The notes beneath the pieces were generated by a model. That model saw nothing but the letters and a program-made list of their open reading frames with translations. It ran no database searches and was not told the origin of the DNA. A program made the translations under genes and the position numbers. A stretch of 64,000 nt of DNA from Cyprinodon diabolis (Eukaryota > Chordata > Actinopteri > Cyprinodontiformes > Cyprinodontidae). The first letter of the stretch is position 1. Each line of letters begins with the position of its first letter. Location of the stretch: assembly GCA_030533445.1 (NCBI GenBank), contig CM060072.1:17241767-17305766 (forward strand). Direction: 5' to 3'. Below are positions 35,774-46,133 of this stretch, one piece after another.

Positions 35774-36004
35774 CCCAGGCTCGGACTTGGAACGCTTTTC
35801 AGCCCCGGCATTTTTCGTCAACACCTTCCCATCTACCGCCTCCTCTCCTTCAAGACTGTTGGCTTTTTTGTTAAGTATATAATTCCACATGTCTTAATTC
35901 ATAGTTTTGATGCCTTCAGGGTGAATCTTTAATTTTCATAGTCATGAAAATAAGGATATCTCTTTGAATGAGAAGGTGTGTCCAAACTTTTGGTCTGTAC
36001 TGTA

Positions 36005-36689
36005 TATATTTTAATTTAGCCCTGGGGATGGTTTATCCTCCTAACTCTTGAGCAGACACCAACCAGCTGCCTATCCCCTGCTGTGGGGCTTGTCTGCCCA
36101 GCAGGCTTCTTGGATCCATCCCTGTCCTCCTTTCATATTCCATCAGGATCTAGAGGCTAGTCGCCGCCCCTCCCCACTCTGGTTTGCTATCTTCCAAGCA
36201 GGGCTATTCCAATCTCCCACTGTGGTTCCTTAGCTCCATAGGGGGGCACCACCTCCTCCCAGTTGTTGTTCTCTCTCTGCCGGTTTTCTTGCACTGTCTC
36301 ACCTTATTTCTGTTCTCAGGTGATTCATTCATAAATTTGAGAAAGCATGGACCCAAATGGGTCACAGATCAGCAGAATTACAGCTGAAAACAACATCATC
36401 CAGACGTAGCTTCTGGAGGAGGTGATTGAGTCCTCCTTACTCGTAATCTCTGGTAATCATGTGAATCCAGGGATGGCAACAGCTTTCCTTGTCTTTCAAA
36501 AGTAAAAAAAAAAGCACCACTAGTGACTTTGTAAATTCCTGTTCGCCATGTTAAGGTGAAATCAACAACCAATTAACGATGATATAGGAGCCTTTTGTCT
36601 GCTGTGCAAATTGCATTCACTGGTCAAACGAATTTAAAGGCAAGCAAAACTGGAAAAATGCTGTTGTTCGTTTGATTGTGAACACACCT
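36005..36689. other. Possible LTR/gag relic and non-coding DNA
   Basis: The block 36020-36345 is pyrimidine-rich and is followed by ATGGACCCAAATGGGTCACA at about 36348, which resembles the MDP start of fish gypsy gag genes (MDPNGSQISRITAENN, then a stop). Without LTR ends or a target duplication this remains a guess. Confidence 0.3.
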
Positions 36690-36693
36690 TTAA

Positions 36694-37202
36694 AGCTACA
36701 GTGTGTAATAATTACAGGGATATACAGTCAGAAATGTAATATATTATACATAACTATGTTATTTATCTTCATCTACGAGCTCAGCCTCTTAACCTTAATA
36801 TTTGCGTTGCCTTAGAATTCGTTATTTATAATTACATAGGAAAGGGTCTCGCAGCCATGGAGGCAGACATCTTTGCGCTACGGCAGTGCAGAGCCAACAA
36901 ACTAGCGATTGCGAGATCGCACATTACGCTCGAAAGTAACTACGGCAAGTTGAGAGAGATGAACTGAGACGGTACTGAACAATAGATGGCAGTATTATGC
37001 GTGAGAATACTATCTGTTAAATTATCTATGTAAACAAACCTCATCACTTGAGAAGGTAGGTGATGCGGACGTCGTGGATGACATTTTGTCCCGTAACGCT
37101 CGCTGTACTGTTGGGGGGGAGCAGCGGTGGGGGGGAGATGTTCATGTTGCTGAGGTCTGCAGTCTGGACGTTAGATGTCGCTAAAAATTACACTCTGTAG
37201 CT
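36694..37202. mobile_element. TTAA-flanked MITE, 509 bp
   Basis: The ends AGCTACAGTGTGTAAT (36694) and ATTACACTCTGTAGCT (37202) are inverted with one mismatch, and TTAA lies on both sides (36690-36693, 37203-37206). It is inferred to be a non-autonomous piggyBac- or Kolobok-type element. The ends differ from those of the other TTAA MITE at 2880-3241, so it is a separate family. Confidence 0.8.
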
Positions 37203-37206
37203 TTAA

Positions 37207-40164
37207 ATAACAATAAAATGATTCATCATTCATCTTCCTCTATTAGCTTCAAAGCTGGTCCCTACCAGCGGCCTCTGTGGACGGCTTTGGTGCTCTCTGC
37301 CCATTCATTTGCTCTGCAAACCTGCTGCTCCTGCCTTAGCTATAGGGCACCTCCTTGCCTTAGATTTGTTGTCCATGGGATCCTGTCCTGAAGCTGAATA
37401 GCAGTTTTACATCTTAGTCAATTCCTAGACTCCTTGAACTAGGAGCATCTCTGGAGGATCTGGTGCACCCAGGGCAGCCAGAGTTCAGTTTTCCACATTA
37501 AATACTGCACTGTGACTCCTAAAATACTGGTGCAGTTTGTTGAGTCTAAACCAGCCACCAGATAGAAGTTCATCTTCTTTGGTGATACACTGTAGCATTG
37601 TTCCCATGGATCCTGCAGATTCTGGGCAAAATGATTAACAAGCAGCTGCATATGAATGACATTAAATATATTTTAAAATGTTCCATCTGAATGCACCATA
37701 AGTCGTATGTCTCCTTTACCGTTGACAGGCCCTGAGAGTTGTACGGTTTCCTAGATTATCCTTATAAACATTTTAAGGTAAAGAGAGAGAGAGGGATAAA
37801 GCAGAGGAAAGATTGTCAAATTGTTTCCATCAAACCAGAGGCGCTTGGGCTCAGTGTTGTGATCATTTAAATAGATAATTACAACCTGTTGGATGAATCT
37901 GTAACTGAGATTTGCCTCAAATCTTTCCTGACCGATCTGAGCAACAGTACTTCTGGATTCACTCCCACAATGACATTTGTAGCGGCCAAAGTGGACTTTT
38001 AGTTTAAATAAATAGAAATAGCTTAAGAATGCTTAAAAAGATAGATAATAATTTAATTTGAATTTCTAATTTGATAGATGGATATATTTCATGATTGAAA
38101 TGATAAATATGTTACGTACAAAGTTAAAAGAATAAGAATTCATGTTTATAAGGTTTCTTGGATTTTGGATTAAAAATGTGTACTGTCGCTTTAAGGATGG
38201 ACGAGCTTCTTCAGCCTCTCGCATGTTTATTTTTAGATTGCATGGAACCGTGGAAGCGAACAGTCTTCTTACCTGTTGCTCTTCAACTTTATGAAAGACT
38301 TTAAACCCTGTTATTTTCATCATAGGATATTTTAGTTAATTCATGTATTTTTGTAAGCTTTAAGAAGAACACTAAACTTCAGTTTTCATCTTCAAGACGT
38401 TGTGGAGTGGATTTATTTCAATTACATGGACATTCACAGTGGAAACTGTAACTTTTGTTCGGAGAATATCAGCGTAAGAAATAGCACTTTCCTTGCAGTC
38501 TCACCAAGATTAAACCTCTACAACATTGTCTAATGTCCTCTTGAGCTAATTGCACATTGTCCTTTTTAGAACCTACTAAATGCATTAGGTGTATTTAATT
38601 TAAATCTGTTTTGACAATATCTAATGTTCGAGATCAATATTGACTATACTGAAAGTAAACCACCTCTAAAACCATAATCCACCAAATACTACATAGAAAA
38701 GTTCCAGACTCAATGCAACTTCTGACAGTCTACTCTTGTGTCTTCTTTTTTTTGTAGCAGGTATCCTGGTTCAATTAGTTCTTTATCTTCTGTCGCAAAA
38801 CACAGCCCAACTTTCTGATTCTGACTTTCCAACCAAGACAAAGGCATTATTGAATGTAGCATTTTCTACAAACTCAAGGCATGTTTCCAACTTGCTGCCT
38901 CCTGTGGGAGAGTGAAGAACAACCTTTTTATGCAGTTGTGTCTCAGATAAATATGATGTATCTTCTCCTTTAAATGTGACTGCAGCTCAACAATGACTTG
39001 GTTCATGAGACTAAATGGCCTGCACTCATATCACCCGAGAATGGACAAGTTAGTAGTTTAGCCCCAGACAAATCACCATTTGCACACACATACAGACAGT
39101 GACCTAAGGTTGAGTGTTACAGTGCAACTTATCCATTATCAAGATCAAGCCAGTAGAGATCCAGGTGTCTGGACACAAAAAGCATTATATGATTAAGGCG
39201 GCTTGTTAAGATGGTGCACTGACTAAGTGTATGTGTGTATGGGGGGGTAGTGGAGATGAGGTGTAAAGGCTTCTAGAACTGCACAGTGCTCTCTTTGAGC
39301 TCTCAGATGAATCAATCCCCGGTCATCCAATTTAGACTGCTGGGAAAGGGCACATCGATCCGAGCTCTGGGTTTCAACAGGCGATGACACTTTGAGAAAA
39401 AGCAGCGAGGGTGGCAAAGAAAACTAACAATCACTGCAACTTATTTCACATATATTACCAAAAACTTGTAGTCTTGCAAATCTGTCTTTATTTTTACTTC
39501 TGACAAGCACACATGAAAAAATGGATAATATGCTATTTTTAAGGAAAGGTGGGTTGCAACAGCTGGCTATCAGCTAAAATAAGTACAAAATATTGCACTA
39601 TATACTGTATAAACATGGATGAAAGGGAAATATGGATGTTTTAAACTGAACAAGCTGTTAGGCTTAACTACTTTAGTCTTTAGATTAGTTTTTCAACTAG
39701 TCCAGTTAAAAAAATATATCATTTTGCAGATTATCAAATGATAAATGTAATTAATGTTTATTAATTGAAAATTTAATGTTTAGATGATAAACATAATTTA
39801 TATTTACTATTGAACTAACTCTATTTTAAACCTCTCTAAAAGCCAGAGGGCCTTTTTTCATTCAGAGTGAGGGTGTTTTCAAACATGCACTACCTTTAAG
39901 ATTATTGATACCACCCCAGTAAAGAGACTTAGCAAAGCCTTTTTAAACAAATATTTTTTCAGACCTACTGATGCCCCTCACTCCTTTAGTTTCCAAAGTG
40001 AACATTTGAGGATTTTCAATCTTTATTGCTCTCATTACAGTGCTTGGTCTTCATTCAACCCTAATGGTCATGCTGTGGTTTTAAAGGTGGGCAAGTTAAG
40101 GCAAGCAGCTCTTTTTCTTTAGCCCCTTTCTGATTAGTGTGGCAAAGTTTATTAATTTGCATTG
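37207..40164. other. Non-coding stretch
   Basis: No supported gene or transposon end was found. Frames of 64-85 codons are scattered on the minus strand without domains. Confidence 0.45.
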
Positions 40165-40438
40165 CACAGGAGCTACTAGACATGTACAACTTTTAACGAA
40201 AGTCTATGGCTTAAGATTTTTTTGCCCCAGGACAGAAATACGTCACCAATCGGACAACAAAGAAACAGCTTTGCTTGTTGTTAAAGATAAAATATGTATC
40301 TTGCACATCTAAAAAATATATTAATATATTCAAAATATTTCAATTTTATAATTTTTTTTTTTTCATACCATCTTAATCAAGATCATTGGGTGGGTGGGGC
40401 AGCGCCCTAGCGCCCTCTATTTTCCAGCCGCCACTGGT
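40165..40438 (+). repeat. Dispersed repeat family X, third copy
   Basis: It aligns over its full length with 25119-25393 and by its 3' third with 24060-24130. The 3' end reads GCGCCCTCTATTTTCCAGCC followed by GCCACTGG. Confidence 0.75.
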
Positions 40439-40984
40439 CTCAACAGATTTTATACAGAACCTGGAGTCAAGACTTATGCCTTTCCGTTCAGCTTTTGGAG
40501 GCTCCCTTTTATCACTTCTTACTTTTAGAGCACTTCTCCATTGAGACTTTTTCTTCACAGAAATGAACTTCCCTTTAATTAAAGCAATCATATCAATGTG
40601 CTGGTGAAGATTCTCAGTCATCCAGGTCATATTCATAGTTTTTAACTTTTTTGGAGATATATCAAAGATGTCTGAGAATGCTTTGTGATAACCCTCACAG
40701 GAAAGCTGCTAATGACAGCCCACAAAAGTATAAGAGAAACAGAACAGATGACTTAATGGTTGCATTTACTTTGTTAAAATTTCAACTCACTATTCAAGGA
40801 GAAAAACATAGAATAAGATTACTAAACGTTCCTACACCTTTTTAAAGATAGAAGTGATAAACACCATTAAATGCAAAAATATACTGAAAAGGTCAATATT
40901 CTTCACTTAGTCAAATGCAACATATCGGTAGAAAAAAAGAGCTTGCTATACAGAGAATTCCTAAGGTTTAGGATGGTATAGAGA
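40439..40984. other. Non-coding stretch with a small repeat relic
   Basis: GAAGATTCTCAGTCATCCAG (about 40606-40625) is a recognisable scrap of a widespread fish repeat; another part of the same repeat seems to lie at 45695-45740 (GACGTTTTGCTTCCCATCCA). Nothing else is supported. Confidence 0.4.
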
Positions 40985-41270
40985 GAAAATAATTGTTAAA
41001 CCACTGATTCAAATCTGTAACCTTTCATTCCAAACTGGTAAAAAACTGGTAAGCAAAGTGAAAACTGCAAAAATCCTACTATTACAGAAAAACAGTCATA
41101 AAAATCAATTAGCAAAGTATAGGATTGTTTCTCTACTTCCACATTTTTCCAATATTTTAGAAATAGATCGTGAATGTCAGTATGGAATTAGATCACAGAG
41201 ATCCACAGCTTTTGCAGTCCTAGATTTAGTCTCCTTTGGTACCCAACCGGAACAAAATAGTAAATAACTC
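40985..41270 (+). pseudogene. Fossil reverse transcriptase fragment of a jockey/L2-type LINE
   Basis: Translation gives PLIQICNLSFQTG, then MKTAKILLLQKNSHKNQLAK with YRIVSLLPHFSNILEI, then QYGIRSQRSTAFAVLDLV. These correspond to the reverse transcriptase blocks that usually read KxAKVIPLxKxGDK...NYRPVSLLPxxSKILE and QYGFRxxRSTxxAL. This is a non-LTR retrotransposon domain that copies element RNA at a nick. About 20 residues between the blocks are deleted, the catalytic FADD region was not found, and a stop occurs at 41265. It is unrelated to the Rex3-like copies in sequence. Confidence 0.75.
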
Positions 41271-41782
41271 CCATTATTTCTGAATGATTGATTTTCCAAG
41301 TCTGAGTGCTGTTTTATTTTGAAAAATGAGCAGATTCTCTTCATCATATCCATCTATGACTCACTATTGAGTATGTTGGCCATGACACCCTAAAGTCATT
41401 TGAAACCTCACCCTTTTTAAACCCCCACAGTCTCGTAGCAAAACAGGCTAAGGCTCCACTGCTATTGTGAGTTGTTAGTAGGCTGTTTTGATGCACTTTG
41501 TTATTTAGACTACTTATTTTAAAGGTATGTTTAACATTACGATATCAACCAGAGAGTACTTAGCTCCAGACCGGTCTGTAAAAATATTGTCTGACATTAA
41601 AGCGTCCATGGCGCAAAAAAGGTCTGGTGACAAACTAAGTTTGAAATTAATCTGTTTGTTGATTTTAAAAAAAAGAATTGGACACAATTTATCTCTAGAT
41701 ATTAATCAGTGCTCTTTTGTTGTATTTTCAGATGCTATAAATAATTTATGTGAGTGCTTACAACAGCTATAGGAGCAAATAA
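41271..41782. other. Probable continuation of the LINE fossil, unresolved
   Basis: An 81-codon frame (41527-41772) ends with a weak resemblance to the RT segment after the active site (GDKLSLKLICLL). The similarity is too faint to annotate. Confidence 0.3.
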
Positions 41783-42108
41783 CATCCATCAATTTTCCAT
41801 CACACTTATCCTAACGGGGTCATGAGGGTTGCTGGTGCCTCCAGCAGTCAATGGGCAAGAGACAGGGTACACCCTGGACAGGTCACCAGTCCAACACAGA
41901 GACAGACAGGACAAAAAACCATTCATACTCACACTCACACATAAGGAGAGTTTAGAGAAGCAGTGTAGATTTTTGGACTTTGGGAGGAAACCGGAGTACC
42001 CAGAGAACCAGAGCATTCTCAAGAAGAAAACATGCAAACTCCATGCAGAAAGAACCAGAACCTTCTTGATGCAAGATAGCAGTGCTACCCACTTCCTCAC
42101 TGAGCAAC
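41783..42108 (-). mobile_element. tRNA-derived SINE, minus strand
   Basis: The reverse complement starts with a tRNA-like head (GGTAGCACTGCTATCTTGCA, AGAAGGTTCTGG), continues with GCATGGAGTTTGCATG, GTACTCCGGTTTCCTCCC, GACTGGTGACCTGTCCAGGG and GTACCCTGTCTCTTGCCCA, and ends in a GATGGATG tail (complement of 41783). It is the same family as 7764-8055 and better preserved. Confidence 0.85.
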
Positions 42109-43452
42109 TAAGGAAACAACATATAGAAGTTAAAAAAAAACTGTTTCCAACATTCTTAAAGCCTCTTCGTGTAATACAAGGATGTAACTGTAACCTCTTT
42201 CCAAGACTTTTTCACAATATATTGATCATAATGATATTCATAGGCTAATTCATAAGATGTCCTTACTTGTTTATATTTTCAATTATCCCCTGAAGGAGCT
42301 GTCGGTCATTCTCCATGGTTTTTCAAGTTGAGTTTTCCATGTAAATACAAATTTTTCTAAAAGGGTCACATGGATTCTGTGCGGAGGAATATGGCTGCTA
42401 AAAGAACATAGATTTGCTTACTTAAAGGACGTGTCAAGCAGGATATGATCCACCATTTGAACCTGATATTGTTCCTTCTCTTAAGCCTTTTGCTTTTGAA
42501 GGCTGAACATGGGATAATTTATCATGTCTTTGTTGCTATTGCATGTATCATTTTTCATGCTCATCATTTATTCAAAGAAATATAGTGCTTCTTTAATGGT
42601 AGATAACAATATGTGAAATCATGCTTTGCTGTTTTTTTTTTTTGTTTTTGTTTGTTTTTGTTAATTTGTTTGTTTTGTTTGTATGCATTCGTAAAACTAA
42701 GTCCAACATTTTTTTGTGTTTCTCTCCCTGTCTCATAGCTCACCTAAGAGAGGTGGACAGGAGCTGTTAGAGAGTGGATCTGTCTCCTGACTGTTTTAAA
42801 AACACTAGAAAGAGCTGAAGTGGACAACATATTAAAACCCAAACTACAGCGCAGATAAAGTCCAAAATGTGAAGAAGCATATGAGTTGGTTGTACTTAAA
42901 AAATGTTAATGTACATCAACCTGTTATTTGGACAATTGCAAGTTTTTTTTTTTCAATTTATCAAATCATGACCTGTTACAGTATCCCATGTAGCCTAGTT
43001 TCTTTTCTCTGAGTAAATGCATATTAGGCAAATGTTTTTGGATTACTTATATCTGATAATATGCATTAAACATTTTTATTTTAGATATTTTGCCCAAGTT
43101 TTGCCAGTACCTTGTGCCCTTAGTATTGTCCAGGACATGTGGGCAGCAGCACAGGGGGAAATGAAATAGCTAACTAAAATGAGTTGGTTGAGGCCAGGCC
43201 AAAGAAGAAATATATTTTGCAATAGGAAACCATAAAGAGCTTAATGAAATCTTATGCAGGAGTTAATTTGTTATGTTTTAAAGATCTTTTATTTTCTTTG
43301 TTTTTACATATTAACACGCTGAGCCTTAACATTTATAAAAGCAGTTTTATGACACTTTAAATCTGGCTCATATAGATTTGATTTGGAGCTTACTTTGTTA
43401 TTTTGTTCTTTCAAATTTCTGTACAGTAATTGCTCTACTTTAAACATCGACT
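42109..43452. other. Non-coding stretch
   Basis: AT-rich with T-rich simple stretches (for example TTTG repeats near 42630-42680). No supported feature. Confidence 0.5.
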
Positions 43453-43457
43453 GATAG

Positions 43458-43923
43458 TGTCAGAACCCTTGTGGGGAGAGTTTTTCCTTTTCTTCTTGAG
43501 CACTGCAGGTGGGCGTGGCTGGCTGTCTGAACACCTGAGATCTATCTGCCCATCCACCTGTCGGGGATTTAAGGAGCTGCGTCCATCTCTTCATCACCTG
43601 ATGTTCCCATATTATGGTTAGAACAAAGCAATCCCAGACTGATCCTTCAGCGTCAACCGCCACTACCTGCTCCTATCTGCAGCTTAGGTTCACTTTACCT
43701 GCCAGTGCCTGCTCTCCACAGCCTCTGTGACAGATCTCAGACAATTGCCTCCTCCTCCAGCGTGCGCCTTCAGCCACCTGCAAAGCCTACGGCTGTGCTT
43801 CCCCAGGGACTCACAGTCCTTCCCCATCCAGCTTGGCAGAGATTTACAATTAAACTTCTACCTTCAGTTTGTGTCCGTGCCTGATTCTGCATGTTGGTCC
43901 GAAACGTTCAGCCATACATGACA
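43458..43923 (+). mobile_element. Solo LTR, plus strand, TSD GATAG
   Basis: The 466-bp block runs from TGTCAGAACCCTTGTGG to GCCATACATGACA and is flanked by perfect 5-bp duplications GATAG (43453-43457, 43924-43928). It has the same end pattern as the other LTRs here but a different body, so it is a separate family. The 64-67 codon frames inside are by chance. Confidence 0.92.
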
Positions 43924-43928
43924 GATAG

Positions 43929-46133
43929 TTCTCTATAAAAATATTAACCATGCTTCAGTTGCAATTTTTTATAGCATGGCACAGAGGCACTTATTTTTTT
44001 CCACTTGAAGCACAAATAAGAAGAGAAACAACAAAAGTTGTAATTGCCAAGAATAATATAGGAGCACACCTGATTGGCTTTCATGGAGATGTGTTTCAAA
44101 GCTGATGGCTGTGTAACAGGATGTAGGAGAGCAATGAGTTTCTTCATTTGAACTTCCGCCTAGGCTCAATCTGTTTGGGGTGTTTTATATACTGTGGTTA
44201 ACAAATGTATTAGAAAACACCTAAAGGAAGTTTAATATCCAACTAATGGTAAAATATTATTCCAAACTGTAAATCATATTAGAATAAAAAAAGACAGTGG
44301 ACTGAATACAAAAAAATGTATAAAAATTAAACAAACTAAGAGCGTGTGGAAAAACATTTAAGCATTTAAGACTATTACAATTTTCCTTTTTCCTGAAAAA
44401 CAAAAGAAAAAACTCTGAAATATTTTTAAAACACAAAAAGTCATAATCAACCAATGTCTAGCACAGGCTTTTAAAATTCAAGATGTCCCAAACTTTTACA
44501 TCAAAATGAGAATACCCAGTTTTTGATGTCAAGTTAAATACCTGATATGTTTATGAGATTGCTCTAGCAGTCCAGGTGCAGATCGTTGTTAAGAGCCTTT
44601 TTATGTTGCAGATCTCCAAATCAAAGATTTTTCTTAATTGATATGTGGAGATTCTGGCAGAAGGGGATTTAGGAGGAGCTTAAAGCAGAGAAATGACCAA
44701 CAGAGGAGAGGAAGATGATATGAACTCCCTAGTTGGAATGCGGAACATACAGACTCTAGTAATGACAGAGCAAAACACTTTGTGGCTATATAACCTCTTA
44801 TAAACTTTTATCACTCTCAAGATCTGACATTAAAACACCTGAGAGTAAACACTCTGCTATATAGGCAATATTGGCGAGGCTCTGTGTTTTACGGGAATGT
44901 AACAGACGGACCTTTTATATCAAGGGTGTATCAGGAAAATCAATCTGTGTCCTGAAGTCACCCTAACCTTACAGACCTCCTTGTGGGGAAATATTTTAGC
45001 ATGTGGAAAACATCAGCGAAGAACTTTAGGTCTTAAAAATGGACGACACCCTTAAGAAAAAGACCAAATTATGCATTTGATGGAAAAATGTCTATTTTGT
45101 ATGCTACTAATTTTTAGACCGTCTTGTTGTTAAATGTAGTCTGTGCTATTTTGAGAGAGGTTTTTTTTTTATGTTAAATTGTTTAACATATGGGCAACAA
45201 ACAATAATGGCTACTGAAATGATTCTTTATACAAATGGGTTAATATTTTTTACATATTTTATTTTTTTATGCTTCCAAACATCCCTTAATTTTCTAGAAA
45301 TCATTGTAAAACAGAGGTTCTGTCTTGGCCTGGGGTTTCCCCGAATATATCAGGCCAAGCTTTAGGATCTAAAGTGCATCACTTTATTTGGTTTGGCAGT
45401 ATGACATCCCTGGCAATGCTTCCTGTCTTGTCAAAATGGCATCTTTCTTGTTCTTGCTCCTTGTTAACTTAGCTTTTACTGTTATCCTCAGGAGTTTATT
45501 CAGTATGCTTCCCACTCAGCCATGCAGGAAACTACTCCCCTTTTGTATAAATTACCTAGCTCTTACTTTTCACTGTATTACTGCTTTAGCTTATCCACAT
45601 AACTCCTGACCTGAGTTCTGTGAAAAAGATAACTATATATTAGCCAATCCAAAAAAAAAAAAAAAAAACAATCCACTGGACTTTGTTTCCAAGTTTGAAG
45701 ACGTTTTGCTTCCCATCCAGGAAGCTTTTTCAATTAAAAATGAGGCTTTATAAAGTGGACCAAAAGCAAAGCCTTGTTTTGACTTAGAAAACAATATACA
45801 TTAGCCACATTTTTAAAAACATGCTAAACACCAAATTGGTTTTGGTTTTATCATTACAAAACAAAGGGATTCCATTGCTGTAGGAAGGAAGAGTCAGTCA
45901 AGACTAAATAAAGGTCACCAGACGTGCAGGAGTTCTTGGGATCCTATTAGAATGTTTTACTTGAGGACTTTGATAGAAGTCTGATGTTGGGATTTCAAGG
46001 GGCTGGCCAGTTGTATCAATGAGGTCTATAGGTACAAAGTAAGGCCATCCATGCAGAGTACTTCATACTTTGTTGTACTCTTTATTATTTTGGCTAACCG
46101 TTGGTACTCTGTAGTCTCTTGAATAACATTAAT
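43929..46133. other. Non-coding stretch
   Basis: A faint Tc1-end-like phrase (ACTGTGGTTAACAAATGTAT, 44191-44210) has no partner. A repeat scrap lies at 45695-45740. The segment 45570-45584 was the apparent source of the filler at the LINE junction at 46146. No gene is supported. Confidence 0.45.

Larger units (their letters stand above)
34915..36002 (+). mobile_element. Decayed Tc1-like element, 5' end lost
   Basis: The coding part begins near 34919 and the 3' inverted-repeat end is preserved as GAATGAGAAGGTGTGTCCAA, ACTTTTGGTCTGTACTG to 36002, followed by TA. The 5' inverted repeat is not found upstream. The transposase C-terminus is replaced at 35775-35840 by a family Y fragment, and the sequence then resumes at CTTCAAGACTGTTGG and the 3' non-coding region. 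A GT/G tract has expanded inside the coding part. Confidence 0.88.

Noticed and set aside
36020..36440. Gypsy LTR and gag start
   Set aside because: The MDP-like ATG and LTR-like composition are suggestive, but there are no LTR termini, duplication or further gag similarity.
44190..44560. Another Tc1 element
   Set aside because: Only one end-like phrase (ACTGTGGTTAACAAATGTAT) was seen; no second end or transposase sequence supports it.
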